DNA of 64,000 nucleotides from Syntrophotalea carbinolica DSM 2380 (GCF_000012885.1 NC_007498.2:930001-994000); one strand, 5' to 3'. Shown: positions 6,662 to 16,105, counted from the first letter of the stretch. Notes: generated from the sequence alone by a model not told the origin. Numbers and translations are program-made.

Positions 6662-8773
6662 ATGAAGCTGTCTCAGGATACCGGCCCAAAAGGGGCATGT
6701 AAAGCCTTTATGCTAAGCTTGATGAGCGGTTTTGTCTTGTGTGTGAATTGTATGACTGGTTTAATTGGTAACGAAACTTTAAGAAGCCGAATATATCAAC
6801 TGCAACTTGAAGGCTCGCAGGAGGAGTGCCGCATGCTGCAAGAAACCCTATATATACCCGTATCAGGAAAAACTCTTTATGGCCTGCTTGAGGCCGGCTC
6901 TTCTTTTCAAGCCGTGCTTGCAGAAACCCACTTGGATGAAATACTCGGGCTGTTTGCCCTGCAGCAGATTCCAAACCTCATAAAAAAAACGTTCAACGTT
7001 CTAGCTCTTGAAAGAATCCTCAGCGACACTTTCGATATCGCCTGCGCAGAAACGCAAAAAGGACGTGCAGATATCCTCAAAAGAGGGCTGATTGAGAATC
7101 TGGCGATCAAAATGATTAAGGCTGGCGCCTCCGACATGTATCGACTAGGGGTCAAGCTGGTCACTAGCGAAACCATCCAGAAAAGAGACTATCTGACAGC
7201 GAAACAAGAGTGGGACTTTGAATTCAAAAAAAGGTACACAGGCGGACTTTATCTAGGGGAAAGCATTGTCAGAACGAACCGCTCTTACTTTCTGACCGAA
7301 GAACAGGCGCGAATTATCAATCTTGTAGCCTCCGAGATTGATGAACCGCTTCATCTGCAGGGCTATGCTGGAACCGGGAAGACATTTCTGATCGCCAAGC
7401 TTCTGGAGGTGCTTGAATCTCGAGGGGTTAACCCAAACGAAATGCTGATCCTCACCTATACATACAACCAGATTCAGGCGTTACCAAAAGAACTACGAAA
7501 GAAATACACCCATAAGACATTCGGGCATTTGGTGTCAGAGATCCTCCCCGTCGAATTTTCTCACCTTAAGAACACCTCTCCCCAAAACATGCCGTTTCCT
7601 CATAAGGAAATCATTGCCTTATTCAACCTGACACCAATCGGGCAAGTCACCTCCAAAACCCTTGTTCTAGCAGCGATCGGTACGGTAAGCAATTATTGCT
7701 TTAGTGCTGATACCGTGATCGGGAACCATCATCTCCCAAATTGGTTTACAGAATTTAGCCAAAAGACCTCGTCGGCAGAATTTGCTTGGCTTTCCGAGGC
7801 GGTGCTCAAGGCAGCCAATGGTATTTGGGAAATAACGCGACAGCCAAGTCAGGGCATAGAACTACCCGTACGGGTATATCATCAGGTCAAACTGGTCTCT
7901 TTGTTGGGGCTGCCGATCCCGGCACGTTTTTCTTTTGTGATAATTGATGAAGCGCATGACATTGAGCCTTCCATCCTGCAAATTCTCGACGTAAGTCCCC
8001 AGAATACAATCACTCTTGGTGAGTGCTTCCAGAACCTCAAAGGTGTTTCACATCAGCGATCTTTAAGCATTCGCGAACGCAGGATTACCCATTCATATCG
8101 TTCCGGAACCAAACTGTCAGAAATTATAAATCCCGTAATCAATGCCCACCCCCTTGAGTCAAGAGGTCTATATTGCGGTAATTCAGAGATCATCTCTGAC
8201 GTGCAATATTACAAAAAAGCCTCTATCCCGGATCTCCCTACGACTATCTTGGTCTCAAACGAATGGTCGTTATGGGAGTGGATTCAGAGACTGGCAAACG
8301 AAAATATCAATTTCAAACTTATCTCTAATATTAAGGACATCCATGCCTTTGTCAGCGATGTTTTGAGCCTAAAAAATTTCGGGATATGTCCGACGCATCG
8401 AGATCTGAGGAAGTTCTGGAAATGGTCAGAGCTGGTCGACTATTTTCAAAATCAAGGCAATAGCAGTTTTAAGGGAATTTACAAGATGCTCGAACGGGGA
8501 TATGCAGCCAAGGACTGGGCCATGGCCAGATCCAAGATCACAGAAGTCGACAACTCTTATGCCGTTGGACGCGCCGAAGATTCTCGTAACATGGAATTTA
8601 ACCGGCTGATGTTGGCCCCGGATACAGTTGATGTCTTATGGGATGAGGAGCAAAAATCTTACGCTAAGGCAAGCTCAGCCCTTTATGTTGCGATTACCCG
8701 AACCAAGCATGTGCTTCTGGCACCAATCGCCCTTCAAGAATGGATTGAAGAAAAAAATGGATCGCAATCGTAA
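6662..8773 (+). CDS. UvrD/Rep-like superfamily 1 helicase
   Basis: A protein of about 700 residues. Walker A is GYAGTGKTFL (about 234-243), Walker B is FVIIDEAHDIEPS (about 424-436), a motif III-like segment is NTITLGECFQNLKGV, arginine-finger-like HSYRSG follows, and motif VI is ALYVAITRTKH near the C-terminus. These are the marks of ATP-driven 3'-5' DNA helicases of the UvrD family. Residues 1-200 precede the helicase core and match no domain I know. The start is unresolved: candidates at 6650 (TTG), 6662 and 6752 all lack a clear RBS. No nuclease partner is adjacent (IS21 to the left, tRNA to the right), so a defence or element-maintenance role is only a guess. Confidence 0.8.
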   Translation: MKLSQDTGPKGACKAFMLSLMSGFVLCVNCMTGLIGNETLRSRIYQLQLEGSQEECRMLQETLYIPVSGKTLYGLLEAGSSFQAVLAETHLDEILGLFALQQIPNLIKKTFNVLALERILSDTFDIACAETQKGRADILKRGLIENLAIKMIKAGASDMYRLGVKLVTSETIQKRDYLTAKQEWDFEFKKRYTGGLYLGESIVRTNRSYFLTEEQARIINLVASEIDEPLHLQGYAGTGKTFLIAKLLEVLESRGVNPNEMLILTYTYNQIQALPKELRKKYTHKTFGHLVSEILPVEFSHLKNTSPQNMPFPHKEIIALFNLTPIGQVTSKTLVLAAIGTVSNYCFSADTVIGNHHLPNWFTEFSQKTSSAEFAWLSEAVLKAANGIWEITRQPSQGIELPVRVYHQVKLVSLLGLPIPARFSFVIIDEAHDIEPSILQILDVSPQNTITLGECFQNLKGVSHQRSLSIRERRITHSYRSGTKLSEIINPVINAHPLESRGLYCGNSEIISDVQYYKKASIPDLPTTILVSNEWSLWEWIQRLANENINFKLISNIKDIHAFVSDVLSLKNFGICPTHRDLRKFWKWSELVDYFQNQGNSSFKGIYKMLERGYAAKDWAMARSKITEVDNSYAVGRAEDSRNMEFNRLMLAPDTVDVLWDEEQKSYAKASSALYVAITRTKHVLLAPIALQEWIEEKNGSQS

Positions 8774-9426
8774 TGCCGCGTACTTGAGCTGTAGGACATT
8801 TGTAATAATACGACCTATGTCGAGATGTTTCCTTAAACTCCCCCTTGAATAGATGTTGCACATTCTTAAGAGGCGATGCCGAAACTTTTCCTCCAATTCC
8901 TGGAATCACTAGCCTGCAACTGGCCCAGTCAGCGGGGTGAGGTCAAGGCACTATATAGTGCCTTGGAAATGCTAGGTGGGAGGATGGGGAAGGGTTTTGC
9001 GCCTGGTATCCCGAGCGCTATAATTTGGCCGCCCCTACCTTGTATTTTTCTAAAACCTGCAAATCTTGCAGTAAGCTGATTTTATAAAAAGAAAGTTTGG
9101 GATTTTCAGGGTAATGTTTTGCTGTGGTTAATGGAATTGTGAGTTCACTTTTCGCAGAAAAGGATAGGGGGAATATTGAAGCATTTCTGGTTTGTGACGT
9201 GAGTTGAATTTTCCGTGGGCAACTCGGACACTTAACGGCGAGCTTCAAGGTTAGGCTTGGCCATGCAAAACTGTTATGAAAAATTTAATCTTTAACTGAA
9301 CTGCCCTTTTTGAGAATAGTTTGGGTGCGAAACAAAACTATTATGTACGGTTCGAGGTAAGGATTGAAGGCTCTCTCAGGATGGAGGGACCGAAATTTTA
9401 TTGCTACCTATGCGCTACCTAAAAGA
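8774..9426. other. Gene-poor stretch left of tRNA-Thr
   Basis: No credible gene is seen. It holds a perfect palindrome (8944-8965), a hairpin AATAGTTT...AAACTATT (about 9313-9344), and near 9400-9421 the direct repeat GCTACC-TAT-GCGCTACC, spaced like an integrase arm site. The left end of a further tRNA-targeting element may lie here. Confidence 0.35.
8944..8965. repeat. 22-bp perfect palindrome
   Basis: Half-site CAAGGCACTAT followed directly by its reverse complement. There is no T-run on either side, so it looks more like a protein-binding or recombination site than a terminator. Confidence 0.6.
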
Positions 9427-9468
9427 CAAAAACCAGCAAGGGGTTAGCAAGAAAATCGCTAACCCCTT
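9427..9468 (-). terminator. Terminator downstream of tRNA-Thr
   Basis: AAGGGGTTAGC pairs with GCTAACCCCTT (11 bp); reading leftward it is followed by GCTGGTTTTT. It lies 8 bases beyond the tRNA 3' end. Confidence 0.75.
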
Positions 9469-9475
9469 GATTTTA

Positions 9476-9551
<76 letters not shown>

Positions 9552-9571
9552 AAAACTGTATGAGGTCCATG

Positions 9572-9600
9572 TATTTAGCGCAAAACGGGCGGGATGTCAA
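9572..9600 (-). promoter_or_regulatory. Sigma-70 promoter of tRNA-Thr
   Basis: On the minus strand TTGACA (9595-9600), a 17-base spacer and TAAATA (9572-9577). The arrangement is repeated at the two tRNA-half copies. Confidence 0.85.
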
Positions 9601-9747
9601 TCTCTTTCGGGGAGGAGGAGAGGGCGGAGAAAGCCATGTTTTTCAAGGGCCGGAGAGGAAAGTTGTGCATCGGTGGGAGAGGGAGGATGGTTTTGCAAAG
9701 TTTTTCGAAGGAATAGAAAGGCTGAGAGAATACTCTCAGCACTTTGC

Positions 9748-9765
9748 GGACCGCAGATGGACCGC
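9748..9765. repeat. Integrase arm-type repeat, element A right of core 1
   Basis: GGACCGCAGATGGACCGC: two direct copies of GGACCGC 4 bases apart, about 230 bases from the attachment core, same orientation as the other four copies. Confidence 0.65.
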
Positions 9766-10321
9766 CAAATTTCGATGTTACATTGATCTGATCTTCAGCA
9801 TTGTTGCGATATTCGGGGGGTAGTGGAAATTTCCCCGTACCCTTCTTTTCCGGTTTTCTTTAAAGCCGAAAACAACTTTTCAGACATCTTACGCTTGACC
9901 TTAGGGGTTTAGTTTAGCTACATTGATTTTTGTTTATTTTTTGTGGACTCCAGAAAAAGGCGTGTTAAGGCTACGCTTTACCGATCCAAAAATCTTCGGA
10001 GTTGGACACAATCCGGCGGGTGAAAAGCTTCCTGGCTGTAATAGTTCGGTGCTAAATTGAAAAGCAAATTGGGTTGTGGCGGCCGAAACATCATGTCTCT
10101 GCTGATTATCATGACCTTTGAGGCTGTAAGAGAAAAATTTATTTTCTTCAGAAACAAATTTTCAGGGCATAAGAAACCTTCTCCGATCTAAGAAATTGGA
10201 CCTGAGATAAGACCTCAAAGGCGACTTTCTAACGGAGAGGGTTATTGTGTTTTTCTACAGACTCGTTGGATAACAAAGACTCATCTTTCCCGCGAAACTA
10301 AACCATGGTGAGGGATATCAA
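9766..10321. other. AT-rich noncoding leader before the DUF262 gene
   Basis: No gene is seen. A possible promoter, TTGACC at about 9895 with TACATT about 18 bases on, and long A/T runs are present. The last 60 bases lack a strong RBS for the gene at 10322. Confidence 0.3.
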
Positions 10322-11386
10322 ATGGATGATACATCAAATTTTAACCGTGAGATACGCACTACCGCTGTTGATTTTTCATTTGGGGAAATATTAAACCTTC
10401 ACAATGATAAAGAGATAGTCATTCGCCCTGAATACCAAAGACTGTTCCGTTGGTCAACTGAACAGCGGTCTAGGCTAATTGAGTCGATTATTCTCGGCCT
10501 CCCGATACCTCCCATTTTCCTAATTGAAGGCAATAACGGCATTTTGGAGTTAATTGATGGCTTGCAGAGAACAAGTTCGGTTCTTCAGTTTCTTGATCAC
10601 TCCGCAATTGGCGAACCGGAACTAATTCTGGTCGGTTGTGATATCCTCCCTGAGTTAAATGGTCGACGATTCCAGGACCTTCCTTTGGCCGTGCGGTTGA
10701 AGGTTAAGCGATCACCAATTCGAGCAACCATAATCAACAAATCTGGAGACGCATTTGTTAAGTATGAGATGTTTAAACGCCTGAATACTGGAGGCTCTCT
10801 GTTGTCAGCCCAAGAAATCAGGAACTGTAGTTCGCGCATGGTTGATGGCGGCGATTTATTTTATGATGCCATTCAGGAAATGGCAAAGTATCCTGCATTT
10901 ATTGAAACAACATCCCGATTGCCGGACTCTTTCAAGGAAAAACGGGCGGACGAAGAACTGGTTTTGCGCTTTTTCGCGGCCACTACTTATCGAGAAAGAT
11001 ATAAGGGTAACATTGAGGAGTGGCTTGATTCATTTATGGAAGATGTCCTCTTCCAGAGAGCCGGGTTCAACTTGTCTGAACAGCGCAGTCATTTCGAAAA
11101 GGTATTCAAACTGATAAATGATAAGGCGGGGGATGAGGCATTTACCCGATTCAATGAAGATGGTGAGCCCACCGGGAGATTAGCCCCGGCCTACTACGAA
11201 GCGGCAGTTTGTGCATTTAGCAATAATTACCCGGCTATTGAACAGATGACACCGCAGCATGTTAAAGACCAATTGCGGTTAGCCTTTTCCGATCCTGACT
11301 TTTTGGAAGCTACAGGTCCTGGGGCGAACACCATTCAAAAACTAGAGAACCGGATTTCGGTGGTTTCAAAATATCTGAGTGAATGA
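10322..11386 (+). CDS. DUF262 (ParB-like/GmrSD-N type) protein
   Basis: A 354-residue protein with the DUF262 N-terminal fold. RPEYQRLFRWSTEQRSRLIE (about 37-56) is the R-x-YQR-x-x-W block; ELIDGLQRTSSVLQF (about 80-94) is the DGxQR nucleotide-binding or nuclease motif, with Leu replacing the usual Gln; MFKRLNTGGSLLSAQEIRN is the conserved F.RLNTGG...QE.R block. The family is ParB/Srx-like, as in GmrSD and SspE restriction proteins. This protein lacks the DUF1524 HNH half. It overlaps the next gene, a HEPN protein, by 4 bases, so the pair is one operon. Together they look like a two-component defence or toxin-antitoxin unit (inference from known DUF262-HEPN gene pairs). Confidence 0.88.
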   Translation: MDDTSNFNREIRTTAVDFSFGEILNLHNDKEIVIRPEYQRLFRWSTEQRSRLIESIILGLPIPPIFLIEGNNGILELIDGLQRTSSVLQFLDHSAIGEPELILVGCDILPELNGRRFQDLPLAVRLKVKRSPIRATIINKSGDAFVKYEMFKRLNTGGSLLSAQEIRNCSSRMVDGGDLFYDAIQEMAKYPAFIETTSRLPDSFKEKRADEELVLRFFAATTYRERYKGNIEEWLDSFMEDVLFQRAGFNLSEQRSHFEKVFKLINDKAGDEAFTRFNEDGEPTGRLAPAYYEAAVCAFSNNYPAIEQMTPQHVKDQLRLAFSDPDFLEATGPGANTIQKLENRISVVSKYLSE

Positions 11387-12006
11387 TGAGCATTTTGGAA
11401 ACCATCTCGAATGACTTAGACTGGAGGGAAAAAGAAATCGCAAATATGCGGCTTTTACTTTCATCTCCAGGAGTTACTGCAGGCCAAAAACTCGGGCTTT
11501 TACGGGCAGCATGGGCAATGCTTTATGCTCACTATGAAGGCTTTTGCAAAAATACTTTGGCTTCCTTTTATGATGTGATTGGTAGATCTGGTGTTATTTG
11601 TCGGGATTTGCCCCAGTCTACAAGATTATTTGCCTTAGGAAGTCGGCTGAAAATACTGAAAAATATGCCTAATGGAGATTTGTTGAGTGAGATCGTCAAT
11701 TTCCAATCATGTCATCTCTCTGCTCCTCCTCAATTCCCCGACGTGGATACTCAGTCTAATTTGTGGCCCAGCGTGCTTATTGAGCTCTTGGAGGCCGCAG
11801 ACCTGAGTGCCGATAAGGTGAGGGAACATCGGGTAAAGCTGAACACACTTGTCGGTCGCCGTAACCAGATTGCTCACGGAGAAAACAATATAATTTCAGA
11901 GGTGGGATACTACCGTACTTACGAGGATGCCGTATATGATATTATGTACGACCTCGCAATTCAGGTCGATAATAGGCTGTCGTTACCACCATATTCAACC
12001 CAATGA
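11383..12006 (+). CDS. HEPN protein of the MAE_28990/MAE_18760 type
   Basis: This 207-residue, mainly helical protein carries the HEPN ribonuclease motif as GRRNQIAHGE (about 165-174: R-x4-H, preceded by conserved helical LREHRVKLNTLV-like sequence). The N-terminal helix LRAAWAMLYAHYEGFCKN is typical of MAE_28990-like HEPN families. HEPN proteins with this motif are usually RNA-cleaving toxins. The start ATG 11383 overlaps the DUF262 stop (ATGA). No separate antitoxin follows, so the DUF262 partner could be the sensor or the inhibitor. Low GC and isolation between unrelated modules suggest acquisition as a cassette. Confidence 0.82.
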   Translation: MMSILETISNDLDWREKEIANMRLLLSSPGVTAGQKLGLLRAAWAMLYAHYEGFCKNTLASFYDVIGRSGVICRDLPQSTRLFALGSRLKILKNMPNGDLLSEIVNFQSCHLSAPPQFPDVDTQSNLWPSVLIELLEAADLSADKVREHRVKLNTLVGRRNQIAHGENNIISEVGYYRTYEDAVYDIMYDLAIQVDNRLSLPPYSTQ

Positions 12007-12136
12007 AGCCCTGGAGGCCCGGACCTTTTCGAGATCGGTGAGGACAAGGGGCGGATACTTCTGAATAATCAACTGGAGCGTAACGACTCACCCCTAGACC
12101 CATTAATGTTTAAGAGAAGCAAAAGCTCGAAGATCC

Positions 12137-12174
12137 TAAAACCTACCGGCCGGCGGACGGTCCGGCCGGTAGGT
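12137..12174 (-). terminator. Terminator of the element replication operon
   Basis: ACCTACCGGCCGG pairs with CCGGCCGGTAGGT (13 bp, 8-base loop); reading leftward TTTTAGG follows. Confidence 0.75.
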
Positions 12175-12181
12175 CCCATAC

Positions 12182-13789
12182 TTACAATTTGAAGTCTTCT
12201 AAGCTGAATTTTTTAGCTATTTTTGGAAGACAATCATCGGTGGTTTCGGCCGTCGGTTCGGAAGTGTCAGTATTTTCAAGGTTTTCACCGGACGCTCCAG
12301 GTTCGATACGTACTTCGGCGGCCGGTACCGGAGGTTGCTCCTGCTCCATTTCTTCCCCGATTTTTGGCGCTATGCCGATTACGCGCTTTTCCCCGCCGAT
12401 GTTCTGGTCGAATGATACATCGATACCTGCCGCAGCCAGTCCGGGAGCCAGACGGCGCAAGTGGTTGGAGAGGCGATTGGGCGCTTTGGGCCAATCCGAC
12501 GATCTTTTCGCTTCGGTGGAGACAAAACGGCTCAGGGCTTTGAGAAGTCGTGAAGCAGTGCCCTTCCATTCTTCCTCTTCGGTGACCAGATCCATGACAG
12601 CCTTGGCCACCGGGTCGTCGTCCAGACTAGCGCCAATGGCTTGATTGATGTTGGCGGCGTAGGCCTCCAAAAACGCCCCGTGTTTCAAACCCATCGCCTG
12701 CTCCAATGCGACCCCGATCTTCGCAAAATCGGCCATACGAGGAGCGCTGGAAAGATGAACCTGCGGGAGTTCGCGCAAGACTCCGCTGAGGGCTGTCAGA
12801 ATGCCTCCGAAAATGCGCGGACGCGCTTCCTCAAAACGGGCCATCAACTCGCTTTCGGTTTTTCGCTGATGGTGCGAAATAGCCTCCAATTCGATGACCA
12901 ATGCGCGGCTCAACAGATCCTGCTCTTTGCAGATGTTGTAGATGCCCGTAAAAATCAAAGGTCGGGTCGCGTTGAAAAAGATTTCGTCGCAGTCCGTGTA
13001 CAATTTCCGGGTCCGCAAGCCACCGCCCGTCGATAGACGACACATGCTATCCGAAGTTTCGGGAGAGAGCCGTCGAATGTTGTCAAAGGCCAAAACCCAC
13101 GAATTCTGGGCCGCGATCAGGATGTCCCTTTCCGACGAAGGGAGCGATTGCAAAGGGACTGCGCTGGGATCCACGAGGGACAGCAGCATTTTCGCCGTAG
13201 TGGATTTGGCCGCACCCTGTTGACCCTGGAGCACCAGGATGGGGTGGGGCATTTTCTGGAAAAATGCGCACATGATCCAGGCTGCGAGGAGCAGTCGGGC
13301 TTCTTCGGATCTCACATTGACGAAATCCCAAAGTTCTTCCATTTTTCCCGATTGGTCGGGAAAGGGCAGGGCAGTCATCGCTGCCGTCCTTGTGAAAGGG
13401 AATTGAGGCGAATCCATCCCCCAACCCTCGGGGGTTACGACTACGGAATCCCAAGAGCTGTTTCCCAGATCCACGGCAATACCGTTCGAGTTGCATGGAG
13501 CAACGCGAGAGAAGACAGGTATTTCGGGTCCATTGTGAATCGCTTGGGCCGCAAGTTGACGTACGACCGTATCCAGGGATCCTTGAGGAATCGCCCGACC
13601 CGTTTCGCGCAGGTATATATTGCACAGATAGTAAGCAAATGTTTTGGATTCGATCCTGTGCGTTTCCCGGTGTCCTTCCCTTTCGAAGATGGCGCAAGGA
13701 AGCTTTTCCGGGGTATGGAACCGAAAAATGTCTTCCGTAAGTTCAAGCAAAATATCGTCCGGTGTTTTTTTCCCTTTTTCAGCACCCAT
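12182..13789 (-). CDS. Phage/element-type AAA+ ATPase (putative replicative helicase)
   Basis: A 535-residue protein. The ATPase core lies in the middle: PILVLQGQQGAAKSTTAKML (Walker A, about 183-202), WVLAFDNIRRLSPETSDSMC (Walker B region, about 231-250), STGGGLRTRKLYTDCDE (about 253-269) and RPLIFTGIYN (sensor 1). This is the pattern of D5/P4-like superfamily 3-type ATPases that annotators call ATP-binding protein in integrative elements. No primase domain is visible in the N-terminal 150 residues. The C-terminus is Glu/Pro-rich and unstructured. The gene overlaps polA by 11 bases on the minus strand, so the two are coupled and probably replicate the excised element together. Confidence 0.8.
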   Translation of the reverse strand: MGAEKGKKTPDDILLELTEDIFRFHTPEKLPCAIFEREGHRETHRIESKTFAYYLCNIYLRETGRAIPQGSLDTVVRQLAAQAIHNGPEIPVFSRVAPCNSNGIAVDLGNSSWDSVVVTPEGWGMDSPQFPFTRTAAMTALPFPDQSGKMEELWDFVNVRSEEARLLLAAWIMCAFFQKMPHPILVLQGQQGAAKSTTAKMLLSLVDPSAVPLQSLPSSERDILIAAQNSWVLAFDNIRRLSPETSDSMCRLSTGGGLRTRKLYTDCDEIFFNATRPLIFTGIYNICKEQDLLSRALVIELEAISHHQRKTESELMARFEEARPRIFGGILTALSGVLRELPQVHLSSAPRMADFAKIGVALEQAMGLKHGAFLEAYAANINQAIGASLDDDPVAKAVMDLVTEEEEWKGTASRLLKALSRFVSTEAKRSSDWPKAPNRLSNHLRRLAPGLAAAGIDVSFDQNIGGEKRVIGIAPKIGEEMEQEQPPVPAAEVRIEPGASGENLENTDTSEPTAETTDDCLPKIAKKFSLEDFKL

Positions 13790-15560
13790 TATCTTTTCCT
13801 TCCTGATTATCTGCGGTTAATTCCGTTTTCTTTCTTTTTTTTGCCCTATCGATGATCTTCCACACGCGTTCCCAGAGTTGGCTGCTGTCTTTGGCCGGGA
13901 ACCGGTCAGGATAGATGATCGATTCAGCCTCGATTCTGAGCGAAAATCCCGCTAAAATGATCTCGCTGGCTTCTTTCATAGCCTGGATCGCAATGCTTTT
14001 TGCGGCTTCGAGCCCAGCAATCGGAGCTTCGATCACTAGGGCATCGTGTACCATGGCGACGATCTTGATATTTCGCTCTGCGCAGAGGCACACGGCAAGT
14101 CGCAACATTTCCGCACCGTTTGCCTGCATCGGAAAGTTTGCCAACGTCCGGTCTTTGGTCTTGGAAGTGATCCGCATCTTCCAGCCCAAAACCCCGCCTA
14201 TACTTCCTTCGATCAACGCCTTGTTCTCGATGTCCTGCTGCCACTGCCAAAATCTGGCGTAGGTTTTCCGGTGCAAATCCAACAGCGCTTTGGCTTCCCC
14301 TTTGCTAATGTTCAGGTTCATGGCCAGTCGGTCCTGCCCCATCCCGTATTGAACTCCCAAAGCTGTAGCTTTGAACCTGCTTCTGATGTCGCCGTGACTT
14401 TCCTTCGTTGCTCCCCGAGGGGCCGCTCCGGCCTGGATTGCAAATGCAAGATAGGGGTCGCCCGAAATGTAGGCCTGTCTCATGGCTTCATCCCCCGAGA
14501 GGGCTCCGGCAATACCGAATTCCTGCTGTTCGTAGTCGAGATACGCCAAACCGTTTCCCGGCCCCGGCCGCACGAGTTTTCGCATCCACGAGGGGAGACC
14601 GAAAATACATTTGCTATTCGAAGGCTGGTTCCGCCCTGTTTTCGAGCCGAAAACCCCCGACAGATAGCGGTTACGTCCGTCCGTTCCGACCTGTAGTTTG
14701 TTCAATTTCAACTTTCCCAATAGTTGCTGCAGTTCTTTCAACGGTTTCAACTCGGGGTAACACTTGGCCATCTCCTTGAATGTATCGGCATCGGTTTTCG
14801 GTTTTCTCGTCGGCGTAAGGGGCCAAGGGATACCCTTGTTTTTCAGGTACTGAACGAAGAGGTCGGTTTTGAATTTGCCATTTTTGTAGACTCCGTATGG
14901 TGCTCCCAATTCCTCGATCAATGAGGTTTTGATTACCTCCCAGTTTTCGCGAAGATCGGCGAGCGCAAGAGTATCGATTGGAATGCCCGTCATTTCGATT
15001 TTCGCAACGGCTTTCATATATTCCCCCCGTAACAGGGACCGGTCACCATCCAGGTGAGGAACCATGTGCTTCCAGAGGCGTTCAAGGGCCAGCACGTCGC
15101 GTTGGCAGTAGTCGAGTAAGTCCGTTTTCTCATCCTCGGTATAGGGTCCCCCCCTCTGGGCCAGTTCCCGCATGTCTTTCTTCTCGACGGCATCTAGTAT
15201 TTCTTCGCCGAAATACGCCAAGGCACCAAGCAATCCTTTGCCCCTCGGTAAGAAGAAGCCGTTCGTGAGGAGGCAAAATTCCGCATACAGGTCGATGACA
15301 TAGGCCGGCAACTTCCAACCCAAAGCCTGGAAACAGGTCATTTCCGCGCTGGCCAAATAGGCAACAAAAAGAGTATTCTTGTCCGTCGGGAAGGGAGCAG
15401 CCAGCGGCTGCTCCCCCTTTTCGATCCAGACTCGCACTGTTTTCCCCGAGAAAAGTTCCTTAGCAACCAAGCAATGCGGCGTCGGCCTTTCCCCCGGAGG
15501 TTGAGAAAATTCAGAATCCAAAAGGATTACCTTTTCAAAAGGTTTTCCACAGAGGATCAT
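13779..15560 (-). CDS. Family A DNA polymerase with 3'-5' exonuclease domain
   Basis: A 593-residue protein. The N-terminus is a DnaQ-like exonuclease (VILLDSEFSQP with the first metal-binding Asp-x-Glu, then YCQRDVLALERLW). Polymerase motif A is LAYLDYEQQEFGIAGALSGD (about 350-369), motif B is RSRFKATALGVQYGMGQDRL (about 403-422) and motif C is IVAMVHDALVIEAP (about 519-532). Pol I residues for catalysis (D in motif A, HD in motif C) are present. There is no 5'-3' exonuclease domain, and at 593 residues it is much shorter than host Pol I, as in phage and plasmid enzymes. It is the middle gene of a three-gene replication operon with 4- and 11-base overlaps. Confidence 0.93.
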   Translation of the reverse strand: MILCGKPFEKVILLDSEFSQPPGERPTPHCLVAKELFSGKTVRVWIEKGEQPLAAPFPTDKNTLFVAYLASAEMTCFQALGWKLPAYVIDLYAEFCLLTNGFFLPRGKGLLGALAYFGEEILDAVEKKDMRELAQRGGPYTEDEKTDLLDYCQRDVLALERLWKHMVPHLDGDRSLLRGEYMKAVAKIEMTGIPIDTLALADLRENWEVIKTSLIEELGAPYGVYKNGKFKTDLFVQYLKNKGIPWPLTPTRKPKTDADTFKEMAKCYPELKPLKELQQLLGKLKLNKLQVGTDGRNRYLSGVFGSKTGRNQPSNSKCIFGLPSWMRKLVRPGPGNGLAYLDYEQQEFGIAGALSGDEAMRQAYISGDPYLAFAIQAGAAPRGATKESHGDIRSRFKATALGVQYGMGQDRLAMNLNISKGEAKALLDLHRKTYARFWQWQQDIENKALIEGSIGGVLGWKMRITSKTKDRTLANFPMQANGAEMLRLAVCLCAERNIKIVAMVHDALVIEAPIAGLEAAKSIAIQAMKEASEIILAGFSLRIEAESIIYPDRFPAKDSSQLWERVWKIIDRAKKRKKTELTADNQEGKDNGC

Positions 15561-16105
15561 GCCTCTTCCCCCCGGAGCTTCTTGACGATGGGGTGGTCCA
15601 GAGAACCGATCACGTTGTTTTTAAACGCCTGACGGATAAGGTTTTCAAACGTTTCGTCGGACCATACGGGTTCGGGGAAAGGTTTTGCGGCCGAGATGAT
15701 ATCGTATCCCTTCCGCGTAATGCTGCGGCGCAAGCGGACCCATTCGGTACGCGCCCGATCCATGGCTTCGAGACGGGTAGTCGCAAAGGGCTCACCGTCG
15801 TACCACGGGAGTTTGGCAACCCACAGGAATTGCTCGCCGTGCTGGTTGGCGCAGAGGGCCACTACGGCGGGGACGGCATCGCCCTCTAGCTCGTCAGCCA
15901 AGCGGGGGGAGGTGATATAGGTTTGCTTCCCCCGGGGATCGTCCAGGATCAGCAACTGCGCCAAATATTCTTTGTCAGGATGGACCCGGCAGAAATCCAG
16001 TTTTCCAGGATATCCCAGTTCGATCTCTCCTGTTTGGGGGGTAGCGGTAGCCGGTGCGGCGTAGGAGTCGGACAAAACCAAATCTTTCAAGTTGAAGTTT
16101 TCCAT
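15557..16105 (-). CDS. Conserved element protein upstream of the polymerase, unknown
   Basis: 182 residues from ATG 16105 after AGAGAGGAATTC. No domain is recognised. The middle contains alternating strands (FLWVAKLPWYDGEPF, GYPGKLDFCRVHPDKEY) and a basic helix (DRARTEWVRLRRSITRKGYD). The size, compact strands and place in front of a polymerase and a helicase ATPase (4-base overlap with the polymerase) would fit a DNA-binding or accessory replication factor, but nothing in the sequence proves it. First gene of the minus-strand operon. Confidence 0.7.
   Translation of the reverse strand: MENFNLKDLVLSDSYAAPATATPQTGEIELGYPGKLDFCRVHPDKEYLAQLLILDDPRGKQTYITSPRLADELEGDAVPAVVALCANQHGEQFLWVAKLPWYDGEPFATTRLEAMDRARTEWVRLRRSITRKGYDIISAAKPFPEPVWSDETFENLIRQAFKNNVIGSLDHPIVKKLRGEEA

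Noticed and set aside
12641-15268. Several open frames on + opposite the polymerase/ATPase operon (up to 235 codons)
   Set aside because: Shadows of the minus-strand genes without RBS or recognisable domains.
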